Shown: positions 54,491 through 63,520, counted from the stretch's first letter. The stretch: DNA of 64,000 nt from Sediminicola luteus (GCF_002514735.1 NZ_KZ300477.1:311879-375878); one strand, 5' to 3'. The notes: generated from the sequence alone by a model not told the origin. Numbers and translations: made by a program.

Positions 54491-54769
54491 ATGGGAACCA
54501 AGGCAAACCTGAACCTGAAAAAGATCATCATCGATCATAAGAAACTCGACCCCACCGTCCGTGCCCTATTCACGGCAAAGTTCGGTGATGGTTTTGATGA
54601 TGATGAGATAATCAACTTCCGTACCGCGAATGGGGAGTTGGTAGAATGTCTTGAAGTAAGGACGGAGGATACCATTTACCTGGTAAAGATGGGGAAATAT
54701 TCCCCCACATCGGGAAATGTTGATCCGCTCGATCAAGATGAGGACAACCAATATGATGGTGACGATTAG
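54491..54769 (+). CDS. Small acidic protein, paralogue of the one at 62221
   Basis: 92 residues, starting one base after the preceding stop. LKKIIIDHKKLDPTVRALFT, then KFGDGFDDDEIINFRTANGE and EDTIYLVKMGK align with the minus-strand protein at 62221 (VNIDFGFLDKEL, YPEGFNEYDVISFSSTTGQ, KDKVLLLKKS). C-terminus is strongly acidic (DPLDQDEDNQYDGDD). No family known to me; a small regulatory or binding protein is possible. Fourth gene of the polyamine operon. Confidence 0.65.
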   Translation: MGTKANLNLKKIIIDHKKLDPTVRALFTAKFGDGFDDDEIINFRTANGELVECLEVRTEDTIYLVKMGKYSPTSGNVDPLDQDEDNQYDGDD

Positions 54770-54791
54770 ATCGAACACCTAAAGCATCAAG

Positions 54792-55217
54792 ATGAAGTAT
54801 TTGAAAATAGTCGATAAATCGAGGCTGATCGCCATAAAGAAGGGTAAGGTCCTTGTCCTGGAAAAACGAGGTCCAAGAAAGAGGTATTCCCTCCCTGGGG
54901 GGGTGACCAAGAAAAAGGAAAGTAAAGAAGGCTCATTGGTAAGGGAGGTCAAAGAAGAAGTGGGGATTTCACTTCTAATGGAAAAGGTGGACTTCTTCCT
55001 CACTAGGATAGACCCTAAAAAGAACAAGATCAAAACATACAAGCATTACTACGTTGCATTGAGCCCCAAAGGCGAGCCCAAGGTACTTGAACCCCATAAA
55101 TTCAAAGGTGTCCACTGGATAACTTGGTATGAATGCCTGGACTTCTTGGACCGAGAGGACCGAAGCGCAGTGGCGCTCTACTTCGATCAGTTTCAAAAAA
55201 AAGTCAACGGATTTTAA
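54792..55217 (+). CDS. Nudix hydrolase
   Basis: 141 residues. Nudix box from about residue 36: GGVTKKKESKEGSLVREVKE followed by EVGISL (pattern GX5EX7REUXEE). Hydrolyses a nucleoside diphosphate linked to another group, substrate unknown. It is 22 bases after the small acidic protein and directly before the VOC gene (2-base gap), so it belongs to the same run of genes. Confidence 0.9.
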   Translation: MKYLKIVDKSRLIAIKKGKVLVLEKRGPRKRYSLPGGVTKKKESKEGSLVREVKEEVGISLLMEKVDFFLTRIDPKKNKIKTYKHYYVALSPKGEPKVLEPHKFKGVHWITWYECLDFLDREDRSAVALYFDQFQKKVNGF

Positions 55218-55219
55218 TT

Positions 55220-55642
55220 ATGGAAGCAAAATTTCATTTATCACTGCCCTGCAAAGACCTTAACCTTACACGATCCTTTTATATGGATGACCTCGGCCTT
55301 CCTATAGGCCGATCGACCGATAGTTGGATGGACGTGAACCTTTTCGGCAACCAAATTACCTTCATATGTAACGGTAGGTACAATTTCGATTGTCGGGAGT
55401 ACAAGCTGGATAAACACATACTGCCCGCCTTTCATTTCGGCGTTATCATCTATCAAAAGGATTGGGACGGCCTTTATAACAAAATGCGGAAAGACCCGAA
55501 TCTTGAGGTGACCATGGTCGTGAACTTTATGCAGAACAAAACCGGGGAGCACCATTCCTTTTTTATCAAGGACCCTAACGGTTACACGCTGGAATTCAAA
55601 ACGTTCACAGATCAAAATGAGATATTCAATAAAGGAAAATGA
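55220..55642 (+). CDS. VOC (glyoxalase-like) family protein
   Basis: 140 residues from ATG 55220, two bases after the Nudix gene stop; an earlier start would overlap that gene. LPCKDLNLTRSFYMDDLGLP starts the vicinal-oxygen-chelate fold and HHSFFIKDPNGYTLEFKTF ends it with the usual His and Glu metal ligands. It may be a dioxygenase, glyoxalase or antibiotic-binding protein; the sequence does not decide. Its end overlaps the RMD1-like gene by four bases. Confidence 0.82.
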   Translation: MEAKFHLSLPCKDLNLTRSFYMDDLGLPIGRSTDSWMDVNLFGNQITFICNGRYNFDCREYKLDKHILPAFHFGVIIYQKDWDGLYNKMRKDPNLEVTMVVNFMQNKTGEHHSFFIKDPNGYTLEFKTFTDQNEIFNKGK

Positions 55643-56427
55643 AAGCAAAGATAGAAGCATATCAATTGGCGGACGCCATTGATATTCAAGGATGTAAGAA
55701 ACATTTTAGTTATTACCCCCTCTTCGAGGACAGGGATGAGCTTTTCCTCAAATGCGGCATTGAAAGCTATTTGTACATATTCAGATATGGAACCATCTGT
55801 ACCTACAACATCGATATTGGTGATACGGAAGAGATAAAAAGAAGTATCTATCGGTTCTGTGATTCCCCAAAGTTTGCAGATGGCCCCCTACTGGAGACCA
55901 TCAACGTTCAGACGGGATCTGAGACCATGCGTACCGATTTCAATAGCGTCTACCTTGTGCGACACGATGAGGGAAAAATCAGATTGATCATGATGAACAC
56001 GGCCCAATCCGTTGCCTTGGACTACTTTGCCGGAATCACCGAAAGGTTGTTGGAGGACACAAGGGGCCACACCAGTATCCTAGAGAGCAAGGGTAAATTG
56101 GATATTGGGGGCAGGACGCTTAAAAAGTATATCGGAAAAGTACTGAACGTCAAAAATAGAATCTCTGAAAACCTATACATTTTCGATTCTCCCGGGATAA
56201 CTTGGGAAGACGAGGCACTCAATAGGTTGAACGATCTATTGAAGGACAAGTTCGATCTAAAAGATCGCTATCTGACCATTAATAGACAACTGGATATCGT
56301 TAAGGAAAACCTGGATCTGTTCAAGGACATTATGTTCCATAGGGACAGTAGTCGCTTGGAATGGGTAATCATACTATTGATACTGTTTGAAGTAATCGAT
56401 CTGATAATCATAAAACTCATGGGGTAG
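55639..56427 (+). CDS. RMD1/DUF155 family membrane protein
   Basis: 262 residues. Family marks: YLYIFRYGTICTYNI and TDFNSVYLVRHDEGKIRLIM in the N-terminal part, then a long helical arm (SENLYIFDSPGITWEDEALN) and a C-terminal transmembrane helix (WVIILLILFEVIDLIIIKLM). The eukaryotic relatives RMD1 and RMND1 sit in mitochondria and support meiosis or mitochondrial translation. The bacterial role is unknown. It overlaps the VOC gene by four bases and is followed by PPK2 after 51 bases. Confidence 0.78.
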   Translation: MKAKIEAYQLADAIDIQGCKKHFSYYPLFEDRDELFLKCGIESYLYIFRYGTICTYNIDIGDTEEIKRSIYRFCDSPKFADGPLLETINVQTGSETMRTDFNSVYLVRHDEGKIRLIMMNTAQSVALDYFAGITERLLEDTRGHTSILESKGKLDIGGRTLKKYIGKVLNVKNRISENLYIFDSPGITWEDEALNRLNDLLKDKFDLKDRYLTINRQLDIVKENLDLFKDIMFHRDSSRLEWVIILLILFEVIDLIIIKLMG

Positions 56428-56478
56428 GGAGGCCTGAACATTCAACGATCCCAGTCCCGATCAAAAATCGCTAATATC

Positions 56479-57243
56479 ATGAAATTTCTTAATTCTGAGG
56501 AAGATCCCGAGTACATAAACCTCCAAACGGAAATGGTCTGGCTGCAACAGCACATCAAGGAAACAAATCAAAGGGTAATCGTCCTGTTTGAGGGACGGGA
56601 TACGGCCGGTAAGGGAGGTGCCATTATGAGGTTCATCAGATTTCTAAATCCAAGGCTGTTCCGCGTTGTGGCCCTTTCCAAGCCAACGGAGAAGGAAATG
56701 GGACAATGGTACTTTCAAAGATATATCGAACATCTTCCCGGGCCTGGGGAAATGGTGTTTTTCGATAGGAGTTGGTACAATAGGGCCGTGGTGGAACCGG
56801 TAATGGGATTTTGTACACAAGAGCAATATGATAGGTTCAAAAAACAAGTGGTCCAGTTGGAACAAATGTTGGTAGAGGACGGAATACATCTTTTCAAGTT
56901 TTGGTTTTCCATTGGTCCCCATGAACAAAAGAGAAGGCTGGAGGAAAGGGTTTCCAACCCCCTGAAACAATGGAAACTAAGTAGGGTAGATGTGCATGCC
57001 CAGGCGAAATGGCAGGAATTCACCACTTATAAGGAATGGATGTTCCAAAACACCTCCACCCCACTTTCCCCTTGGACGGTTATCAATGGAAACCATCGGG
57101 AAACCGCTAGAAGGGAAGCCATGCGTTGTATCCTAAACAAACTGGAGTATCCCAAAAAAGGGAGCACCGGTGAAAGACTGGAAACAGATAAGAACATAAT
57201 AAAAACCATAAAGAAAACTAACGGTAAACCTCCATGGATATGA
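56479..57243 (+). CDS. ppk2: Polyphosphate kinase 2
   Basis: 254 residues. Walker A FEGRDTAGKGGAIMRF (about residues 38-52), the lid lysine and arginine in FQRYIEHLPGPGEMVFFDRS, and WYNRAVVEPVMGF, KFWFSIGPHEQKRRLEER. PPK2 moves phosphate between polyphosphate and nucleoside di- or monophosphates; the single-domain length is typical of class I. In a stress island it could make GTP or ATP from polyphosphate. Last gene of a run starting with the polyamine operon. Confidence 0.93.
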   Translation: MKFLNSEEDPEYINLQTEMVWLQQHIKETNQRVIVLFEGRDTAGKGGAIMRFIRFLNPRLFRVVALSKPTEKEMGQWYFQRYIEHLPGPGEMVFFDRSWYNRAVVEPVMGFCTQEQYDRFKKQVVQLEQMLVEDGIHLFKFWFSIGPHEQKRRLEERVSNPLKQWKLSRVDVHAQAKWQEFTTYKEWMFQNTSTPLSPWTVINGNHRETARREAMRCILNKLEYPKKGSTGERLETDKNIIKTIKKTNGKPPWI

Positions 57244-57500
57244 ACCCTTTGTAAGCACCAGCTCAAAAGACCCGGACCGTTCATTGTTGGTTAGGTTGTT
57301 AAAAGGAACGCCCGGACTTGATAGAGTATGGTGGTTCGAACAGGGCCATAAGAATGATTGATCTCAGTTGATGCAAATCCCTTAACGGTCGGCCCTGGCC
57401 CATGGAGTTTACCTAATTAGATAAAATAGCCGGTCCCTGGATCGCTATTGACCGTTCCGCAAACGGTAAAACTGAAAAATGGACAATTAAAAAACAAATT

Positions 57501-57863
57501 ATGAAAAGATTCGCAAAAGTATCCGTATTCGTGGTTTTGGCCATGATCGGCCTAATTGGTATTCCCCAAAACACCAAAAAAAACGTAGAACAAGAGGTCT
57601 ACACCATTATCGGTACCTATGACGGGCTTGATGATGGCATGTATAGTTTTACCTATACCAATGAGTTCGGGGATGAGGACACCATCGAATTCGATGCCGC
57701 AACGACCGAGGTTCTGGAGTCATTCGATTTAGATTCCACGGAATTGCTCGGTGACAAGTTCAAAGTCGACTATCAAGAGAACATCGGATCGGACCTTGAT
57801 GAAGACGGTGGGGAAATGGAAACCATAGAAAGGACCATAGTAGGACTGAAGTTGATTGATTGA
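57501..57863 (+). CDS. Exported protein of unknown function
   Basis: 120 residues; signal-like N-terminus (VSVFVVLAMIGLIGIP) and a mature part rich in acidic residues (DGLDDGMYSFTYTNEFGDED), closing EDGGEMETIERTIVGLKLID. Low complexity in Asp and Glu. It may bind calcium or magnesium. No family recognised. It is separated from PPK2 by 257 bases and ends in a clear terminator, so it is a monocistron. Confidence 0.65.
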   Translation: MKRFAKVSVFVVLAMIGLIGIPQNTKKNVEQEVYTIIGTYDGLDDGMYSFTYTNEFGDEDTIEFDAATTEVLESFDLDSTELLGDKFKVDYQENIGSDLDEDGGEMETIERTIVGLKLID

Positions 57864-57871
57864 TGACCACC

Positions 57872-57900
57872 AAGGAGGACCATTGGGTCCTCCTTATCCT
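57872..57900 (+). terminator. Terminator after the acidic exported protein
   Basis: AAGGAGGACC (57872-57881) pairs perfectly with GGTCCTCCTT (57886-57895) around ATTG. The T-run is short (TTATCCTTTT). Confidence 0.7.
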
Positions 57901-57978
57901 TTTGGGATGAATCCCGATGAAGAAGACTGCCGCCAAATAGGTTCTCGAAAATGGTTCGGATAGGGGGTACAATATCGG

Positions 57979-59037
57979 CTATAGCCAGTTCCTTCTTTTG
58001 AAGAAAACGACCAAGCCAATGAATATCAACAACATGACGCCAATAAGCACAAAATATCCATAACGATATCCAAGTTCTGGGATATACTCGAAGTTCATGC
58101 CATAAATCCCGGCAAGAAATGTCAGTGGAATAAAGATAGAGGCTACTATCGTAAGGATTTTCATAACATCATTGGTCCTATTGCTGATAGTGGTCAGGTA
58201 CATGTCCATTAGGCCCCAGACCATCTCCCTGAGTACCTCAACATTCTCGGCCACGTGGGTCACATGATCGTATAGCCCCCTAAGATAGAGAAGGGTCTTT
58301 TTTGAAAAGACCGGGTTGCCATCCTTATCCATCCGGTTGACGACCTCCCGCATCGGTACCACGGCCTTCCTTATCTTCAAAATCTCCCGTTTGAGTTCCT
58401 GTACCCTGACCACCGATCCTTCCATTGTCGTTCCCTTTAATAGATCATCCTCCAAAGCCTCCACTTTCTCACCCAATGACTCCAATAGGGTGAAGTAGTT
58501 ATCCACCACTGCATCCAAAAGGGAGAACAAAAGATAATCCGCACCCAGTGACCTTATCCTTCCTTTCCCTGTGCGTATCCTATTCCTAACATCCTCGAAT
58601 ACATCCCCTTCCGATTCTTGAAAAGTTAACAAAAAACCTGTACCAAGGACGATACTCAAATGCTCAATCCTCAACTTGCCATCATTATCGAAATAGGGCA
58701 TTTTCACAACCAGGAAAATATAGCCCTCATACTCCTCCATCTTCGGTCTTTGCAAGGTATTTGCGATATCTTCCAAGATCAATGGATGTAGTTTACAATG
58801 GGTACCGATACCTTCTATGGTCCCCACATGATCGAGTCCATTGAAATTTATCCAGGTTACCCCTTTGGTATCCAACATGGGAAAAACATCTTCTACGGAC
58901 TCCAATCCATGCTCCTTAAAGGATTCCCTATCGTATTCGAACCCATCGATATTGGGACGTCCCTTTTGCTTGTCCCCTATATAGACCACTGTCCCCGGGA
59001 CTTGGCCCAATGCACGTTTTATTGATTTTTTAGCCAT
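57979..59037 (-). CDS. corA: CorA family magnesium/cobalt channel
   Basis: 352 residues. Cytoplasmic funnel with long helices (LGEKVEALEDDLLKG, then LYDHVTHVAENVEVLREMVW), then two C-terminal helices: SIFIPLTFLAGIYGMNFEYI contains the Gly-Met-Asn selectivity motif, and YGYFVLIGVMLLIFIGLVVF is the second. It takes up divalent cations at the inner membrane. In this island it sits between an acidic exported protein and a third MscS channel, consistent with ion and osmotic adjustment. Confidence 0.92.
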   Translation of the reverse strand: MAKKSIKRALGQVPGTVVYIGDKQKGRPNIDGFEYDRESFKEHGLESVEDVFPMLDTKGVTWINFNGLDHVGTIEGIGTHCKLHPLILEDIANTLQRPKMEEYEGYIFLVVKMPYFDNDGKLRIEHLSIVLGTGFLLTFQESEGDVFEDVRNRIRTGKGRIRSLGADYLLFSLLDAVVDNYFTLLESLGEKVEALEDDLLKGTTMEGSVVRVQELKREILKIRKAVVPMREVVNRMDKDGNPVFSKKTLLYLRGLYDHVTHVAENVEVLREMVWGLMDMYLTTISNRTNDVMKILTIVASIFIPLTFLAGIYGMNFEYIPELGYRYGYFVLIGVMLLIFIGLVVFFKRRNWL

Positions 59038-59400
59038 AAATGAAGGTATCGGTTCTTCAAATTTAGTACTTTTAGTTTCGGTGTGGACGTTCCCACTTTA
59101 AACATGGTAACCTAACAAGAAAAACGTATCGGCAAAAAATTCAGATGGGTGTCGTTCTTGACCCCTTGGGGGACAAAATGGAAGAAAATCCCCGATCCAC
59201 CATCGAATCGAACTAGATTTTCCCTTGGAACCAAACCGATACCACTTTCCTGATTTACCATACCGGCGCTTCTTGATACTTGGCTGTTCCAAAATGATTG
59301 GACGTTTTGCTAAAAATGACAGGTAAACGAAACTATGGCACCCTATCGTCCTGAAGGTATATACGGACAACAATGAAATGATAACCAGATCCAAAGCTTA
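59038..59400. promoter_or_regulatory. Intergenic stretch between CorA and MscS with one -7 element
   Basis: No convincing gene. On the minus strand a TAnnTTTG element (TAAATTTG, 59058-59065) lies 20 bases upstream of the corA start; its -33 partner is poor. A 98-codon frame on the minus strand (59098-59394) is basic and low in family likeness; I reject it. Confidence 0.35.
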
Positions 59401-60252
59401 ATGAAAGTAGTCAACGAAATTCTCAATCATGCCTTCCACCTTGGAAAGGATATCCAAATCACAGTAAAGTCCATAATCTTCATTTTGATGATCTTTCTGG
59501 TTACCGCATTACTTTTGACCTTTATCAAGAGACTTGTCACAAGAAAACTCCCGGAAGAGGATGGTAGGAAGTTCGATACCATATTCTCTTTTGTCAAATA
59601 TTTCGTTTTCGTGGTGGTATTCTTTCTGTCACTGGACAATTTAGGTGTGGATATCACCGCCATGTTCGCTGCCTCGGCAGCATTGCTCATTGGTGTCGGT
59701 CTGGCCCTACAAACACTTTTCCAAGATATCATCTGTGGCATTTTCGTACTGCTGGACAAGACGGTCCATGTAAACGATGTCATCGAGATGGATGGTAGGG
59801 TTTTTAAGGTGACCGAGATCAATCTACGTACCACCAAAGGGCTTGATATCGAAAACAAGGTGTTGATCATCCCCAACCATACCTATCTTAACAATACCCT
59901 TTACAACTGGACACAAAACGACAAGTTCACACGGGAATCGATTTCGGTGGGAGTGGCATACGGTTCCGACGTATCGTTGGTCAAGATGCTGTTGCTGCGT
60001 GCCGCGGCCAATACCAAAGGTATAGCTAGGAGGCCGGAGCCCTTGGTATTCTTTGAAAGGTTCGGGGAAAGTTCCATGGATTTCAAATTGGTTTTTACGG
60101 TAACGGATAGCTTCATGGCCATCCAACCCAAAAGTGATCTTCATTTTGAAATCGAAAGACTGTTCCGGGAAAATAATGTTACCATTCCATTCCCCCAACG
60201 GGATATCCATATTTATAACCATGGATTCCAAAAGGGTACAATACCCTCATAA
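59401..60252 (+). CDS. MscS-type mechanosensitive channel
   Basis: 283 residues, longer than the other two channels. Helices near residues 22-44, 60-81 and 83-105 (AMFAASAALLIGVGLALQTL), then the beta domain TVHVNDVIEMDGRVFKVTEI and LIIPNHTYLNNTLYNWTQND, ending in the usual VTIPFPQRDIHIYNHG. It is the third channel of the island; a terminator follows. Confidence 0.9.
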   Translation: MKVVNEILNHAFHLGKDIQITVKSIIFILMIFLVTALLLTFIKRLVTRKLPEEDGRKFDTIFSFVKYFVFVVVFFLSLDNLGVDITAMFAASAALLIGVGLALQTLFQDIICGIFVLLDKTVHVNDVIEMDGRVFKVTEINLRTTKGLDIENKVLIIPNHTYLNNTLYNWTQNDKFTRESISVGVAYGSDVSLVKMLLLRAAANTKGIARRPEPLVFFERFGESSMDFKLVFTVTDSFMAIQPKSDLHFEIERLFRENNVTIPFPQRDIHIYNHGFQKGTIPS

Positions 60253-60269
60253 GTATCGATACGATAAAC

Positions 60270-60296
60270 AAAGCCAGGCTTTCACCTGGCTTTTTC
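60270..60296 (+). terminator. Terminator after the third MscS gene
   Basis: AAGCCAGG (60271-60278) pairs with CCTGGCTT (60285-60292), followed by TTTTT. Confidence 0.8.
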
Positions 60297-60474
60297 AGAA
60301 TACCGGACCTATCCGTAAACCCTTCGCTTTGATGGTACCTATCCGATCATAAACATCGAAACCGGTTTCCCGTAACGTCTATAAGGTTTATGTCCATGCC
60401 TTCCTATGCCATGGGATACATGTCCTGGGATAGACCGGTATCATTTTTGGGATGCCCATAAAGGTTGTTGACCT

Positions 60475-61833
60475 CTAAACGAACTTCAATTTCTTTTCAA
60501 TGGTCTCAATCATCACATTCGCGATATCCTTACCAGTTGCATTTTCGATCCCCTCCAGGCCAGGTGAAGAGTTCACCTCCAACAATAGAGGGCCCCGATT
60601 GGATCGTATGATATCTACACCTGCGACCACCAGATCCATCGCCTTAGCGGATTTTACGGCAAGCTTACGTTCTTCCGCGGTTATCTTTATCAATGACGCT
60701 TTTCCCCCCTGGTGGATATTGGCCCGGAACTCACCCTTTTGGGCCTGTCTCTGTATCGAGGCCACCACCTTTCCGTTCACAACGAAGCATCGTATATCCT
60801 GACCGTTGGCCTCTTTTATGAATTCCTGTACCAGGATATTGGTCTGTACGCTCTTGAAGGCATTGATAACACTTTCGGCCGCTTTATTGGTCTCCGCAAG
60901 TACGACACCCTTTCCTTGGGTACTTTCCAGCAATTTGATTATCAATGGAGAACCATTGACCATCCTTATCAGGTCCTTGGTGTCCAATGGGGATTTTGCG
61001 AAACCCGTTATCGGGATATGGATATCATTCTTGGCGAATAATTGGGATGCGAATAGCTTGTCCCGGGATTTCGTGATCGCATCGGCGGAATTCAGACAAT
61101 ACACCCCAAGGGTGTCGAACTGACGCAGCAATGCACACCCATAAAAGGTTATGGATGGTTTTATGCGGGGAATAACCGCATCGAACATATCCAATATGTT
61201 TCCCCCACGGTACCGTATCTCCGGTGAACTTGCGTCCAATTTCATATACACGTGCTCGGCGTTTAGAAAAACCACTTCATGTCCCCTGGCCTCACCTGCT
61301 TCTATTATCCTCTTGTTACTGTACAGGTTAGGGTTACTGGCCAATAGACCTAGGGTAAGACCTGTTTTTTTTGTGAAGTATGGACTATACTTCGCCTTCA
61401 TATCCTTTTCGGTAACCTCCCCGTGGCAAAAACTTTTGGAAGGATCCACCAAGTAACGTCCATTCAAGGCTTCCCGCCCCAAAAGCATCCTATACTCCAT
61501 GGTATCCCTATTGGCCAAGGTCAGTTCGATTTCGAATGAATCGTCCCCAAGGGTTACCATAGTCCTAACCACCGGTCGTTCTTCGGAAATACCTTGCGAG
61601 CTTTTTACCGTCCGAACATCCACCAGCTTGGCCTCGCAAGGGACGGCAACGCTCCTATTCTCTTGGATAGGATTTACCTCGAACCTGACCCATTCCTCCA
61701 ATCCCTTTGTAATGAACTTAACATTGTTGGCCTGGAGTGAGGAGGTCTTCGCACCTGAATCCACCCTGGCCTTAATGGCCGGAACACCCAATAGGTTCAA
61801 TTGGCACCATTCCTCGCTTCCTAAAATCTTCAT
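60475..61833 (-). CDS. RimB-RimK fusion: retropepsin-like protease plus glutamate ligase
   Basis: 452 residues. Residues ~1-145 match the ATP-dependent zinc protease / RimB group, with the Asp25-Ser-Gly-Ala motif ([12 protein letters not shown]) and [17 protein letters not shown]. Residues ~155-452 are a RimK-type ATP-grasp: [80 protein letters not shown]. RimK adds glutamates to ribosomal protein S6 and RimB trims them in species where they are separate. One chain here could write and edit the tail. Reverse strand, monocistronic. Confidence 0.9.
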   Translation of the reverse strand: MKILGSEEWCQLNLLGVPAIKARVDSGAKTSSLQANNVKFITKGLEEWVRFEVNPIQENRSVAVPCEAKLVDVRTVKSSQGISEERPVVRTMVTLGDDSFEIELTLANRDTMEYRMLLGREALNGRYLVDPSKSFCHGEVTEKDMKAKYSPYFTKKTGLTLGLLASNPNLYSNKRIIEAGEARGHEVVFLNAEHVYMKLDASSPEIRYRGGNILDMFDAVIPRIKPSITFYGCALLRQFDTLGVYCLNSADAITKSRDKLFASQLFAKNDIHIPITGFAKSPLDTKDLIRMVNGSPLIIKLLESTQGKGVVLAETNKAAESVINAFKSVQTNILVQEFIKEANGQDIRCFVVNGKVVASIQRQAQKGEFRANIHQGGKASLIKITAEERKLAVKSAKAMDLVVAGVDIIRSNRGPLLLEVNSSPGLEGIENATGKDIANVMIETIEKKLKFV

Positions 61834-62220
61834 ATCGTATTTTTCATTTCTTGTTTATTCCTTAGTATCCCGTCGACCCCGCAAAGCGCGATAACCCAAT
61901 TGGGCCATGATCAAACGGATATTGACATATATGTTGACCCTACTTTCCTAATTTCGGTTCCCGATCCGTGATCCTCTTTAAGGGATCTATCGGACACGTC
62001 CCAATAAAAATGGGGAGCCGGTATTTTAACCCCGGCCCCCACCAATCCCCAGGTTGATCAAAGACCTCGGATTGTAATCACCAACCATCACATCAATCTA
62101 TTAACAACAATTCTGTTTATTTACCATCCAAGCCCGCTCTTTACGTTTTTCCGGCAAATAACTTATGCTAAGGCCCAATGTGCCGATAACCCCTAGAATT
62201 GGTCCGACATATTCGAGGCC
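61834..62220 (-). terminator. Gene-free stretch with a terminator for the minus-strand small gene
   Basis: On the minus strand GGGGGCCGG (complement of 62032-62040) pairs with CCGGCTCCCC (complement of 62012-62021), followed by ATTTTTATT: an intrinsic terminator at 62004-62040 for the gene at 62221-62496. The rest has no gene and no other clear signal. Confidence 0.6.
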
Positions 62221-62496
62221 CTAACAGAACTCGGCATCACATTGATCTTCGTCCCACCCTTTTTTCAGTTCCTCGAAATAGGCATCATCGAATATTTCGG
62301 GGAACTCCTGGGCGACACTTTTTTTTAGCAAAAGGACCTTATCCTTTACCACCAATCTCACCCTATCCTCAGTTTGACCGGTAGTGGATGAGAAACTTAT
62401 CACATCATATTCGTTAAAACCTTCAGGATAGACCGCTTTTATCGCCTGGATCAGTTCCTTATCCAAAAAACCAAAGTCTATGTTTACATGTTCCAT
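62221..62496 (-). CDS. Small acidic protein, paralogue of the one at 54491
   Basis: 91 residues. VNIDFGFLDKELIQAIKAVY, then PEGFNEYDVISFSSTTGQTE and KDKVLLLKKSVAQEFPEIFD. The order and spacing match the polyamine-operon small protein (54491), although identity is low. It ends CDAEFC with two cysteines. Monocistronic, reverse strand. Function unknown. Confidence 0.65.
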   Translation of the reverse strand: MEHVNIDFGFLDKELIQAIKAVYPEGFNEYDVISFSSTTGQTEDRVRLVVKDKVLLLKKSVAQEFPEIFDDAYFEELKKGWDEDQCDAEFC

Positions 62497-62896
62497 CTCC
62501 GATAATTTTAAGGTTAAGACAACCTAGGTTTATCCGGGTCACCTATTTTTTTATGATTTTTCGAAACTTTTTTTCGAGAACTTTATATTAGAAGATATCC
62601 TATTCGAAAAGATCAGCCTGTAGCACATGTATGCATCTCATTTATAATGTTTTATGTTTTGTTTTATTTCAGAATACCTTCAAATACAAGAACAAGAAAA
62701 TCGACATGACACCTATGTTAAACGGCTCCTCCCTGATCGATCGTCCCTACTAGGTCGGTACCCTTATGACAGAGGGGTTCCGAATTGAAGGACGGAAGTA
62801 GGTCAGGAGATCAAAAACATCCGCTATGATATCCTCCGATAGTTAACGCCCCATTTTGTTACCACACCGTCCCCTTTCCGTTTTCCATCATCACCG
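62497..62896. other. AT-rich gene-free stretch before the large palindrome
   Basis: I see no gene. The first half is AT-rich with TTTTTCGAAACTTTTTTTCG around 62551. There is no TAnnTTTG promoter with a good partner. It may belong to the control region of the ssb/radC module or to the palindrome next to it. Confidence 0.35.
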
Positions 62897-63044
62897 TAAT
62901 GCCCTCACATCGTCTTTTTTCGATTGCTAAAGAACGGTATCCCCCCATGGCAGGGCGGCATAAACCGTCGTACTATTTATACGCCCCACCATGGGGGGAT
63001 ACCGTAAGGACTTTGCATCAAAAAAAGACGATGCGAGGGCACTA
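62897..63044. repeat. 148-bp imperfect palindrome with 11-base loop
   Basis: Left arm 62897-62964, right arm 62976-63044, loop CCGTCGTACTA. Inner halves match almost exactly (ACGGTATCCCCCCATGG against CCATGGGGGGATACCGT), and outer halves also match (GCCCTCACATCGTCTTTTTT against AAAAAAAGACGATGCGAGGGC). The middle of the arms has a few mismatches and one shifted base. No gene is inside. It lies 133 bases before ssb. Confidence 0.85.
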
Positions 63045-63177
63045 TGGGAAGTAAAGCGAAAATCAGCAAAATGGAATGTATACGAACATGGAAAAGTACC
63101 GGGCGAAAAGAATCAAAAAAAGACAATGCTCAGGATATAATAAGTAAATCGATTTTTTTTTTAACCATTTAAAACTA

Positions 63178-63519
63178 ATGAATATGGGAACATTGAGAAA
63201 CCAAGTACGATTGATCGGTAATGTTGGACAGGATCCAAAGGTGACAGATCTGGAAAGTGGCAAAAAAGTGGCACGTCTACGACTGGCCACTAATGAGTTC
63301 TATAAGGACGCACAGGGTAATACGCAAAAAACGACCGATTGGCATATGGTGATAGCCTGGGGTAAAACCGCCCATATCATCCAAAGGTTCGTTACCAAAG
63401 GTATGGAAATGTCCCTGGAGGGAAAACTCAGGACCAGATCTTTCCCCGGTCCGGACGGTAATCAACGATATGTCACTGAAATAGTGGCCGAAAACATCCA
63501 TTTACCGAAAAAACAATAA
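63178..63519 (+). CDS. ssb: Short single-stranded DNA-binding protein
   Basis: 113 residues, OB fold only: LRNQVRLIGNVGQDPKVTDL, ATNEFYKDAQGNTQKTTDWH, IAWGKTAHIIQRFVTKGMEM and SLEGKLRTRSF. The acidic Asp-Phe tail of chromosomal Ssb proteins is missing, as in the short Ssb proteins of plasmids and integrative elements. It coats single strands during transfer or repair. Start ATG 63178 (63184 is possible). Terminator two bases after the stop. Confidence 0.93.
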   Translation: MNMGTLRNQVRLIGNVGQDPKVTDLESGKKVARLRLATNEFYKDAQGNTQKTTDWHMVIAWGKTAHIIQRFVTKGMEMSLEGKLRTRSFPGPDGNQRYVTEIVAENIHLPKKQ

Positions 63520-63520
63520 G

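Noticed and set aside
59098-59394. 98-codon frame on the minus strand before the third MscS gene
   Set aside because: Basic, repeat-poor translation without any recognisable domain and no start signal.
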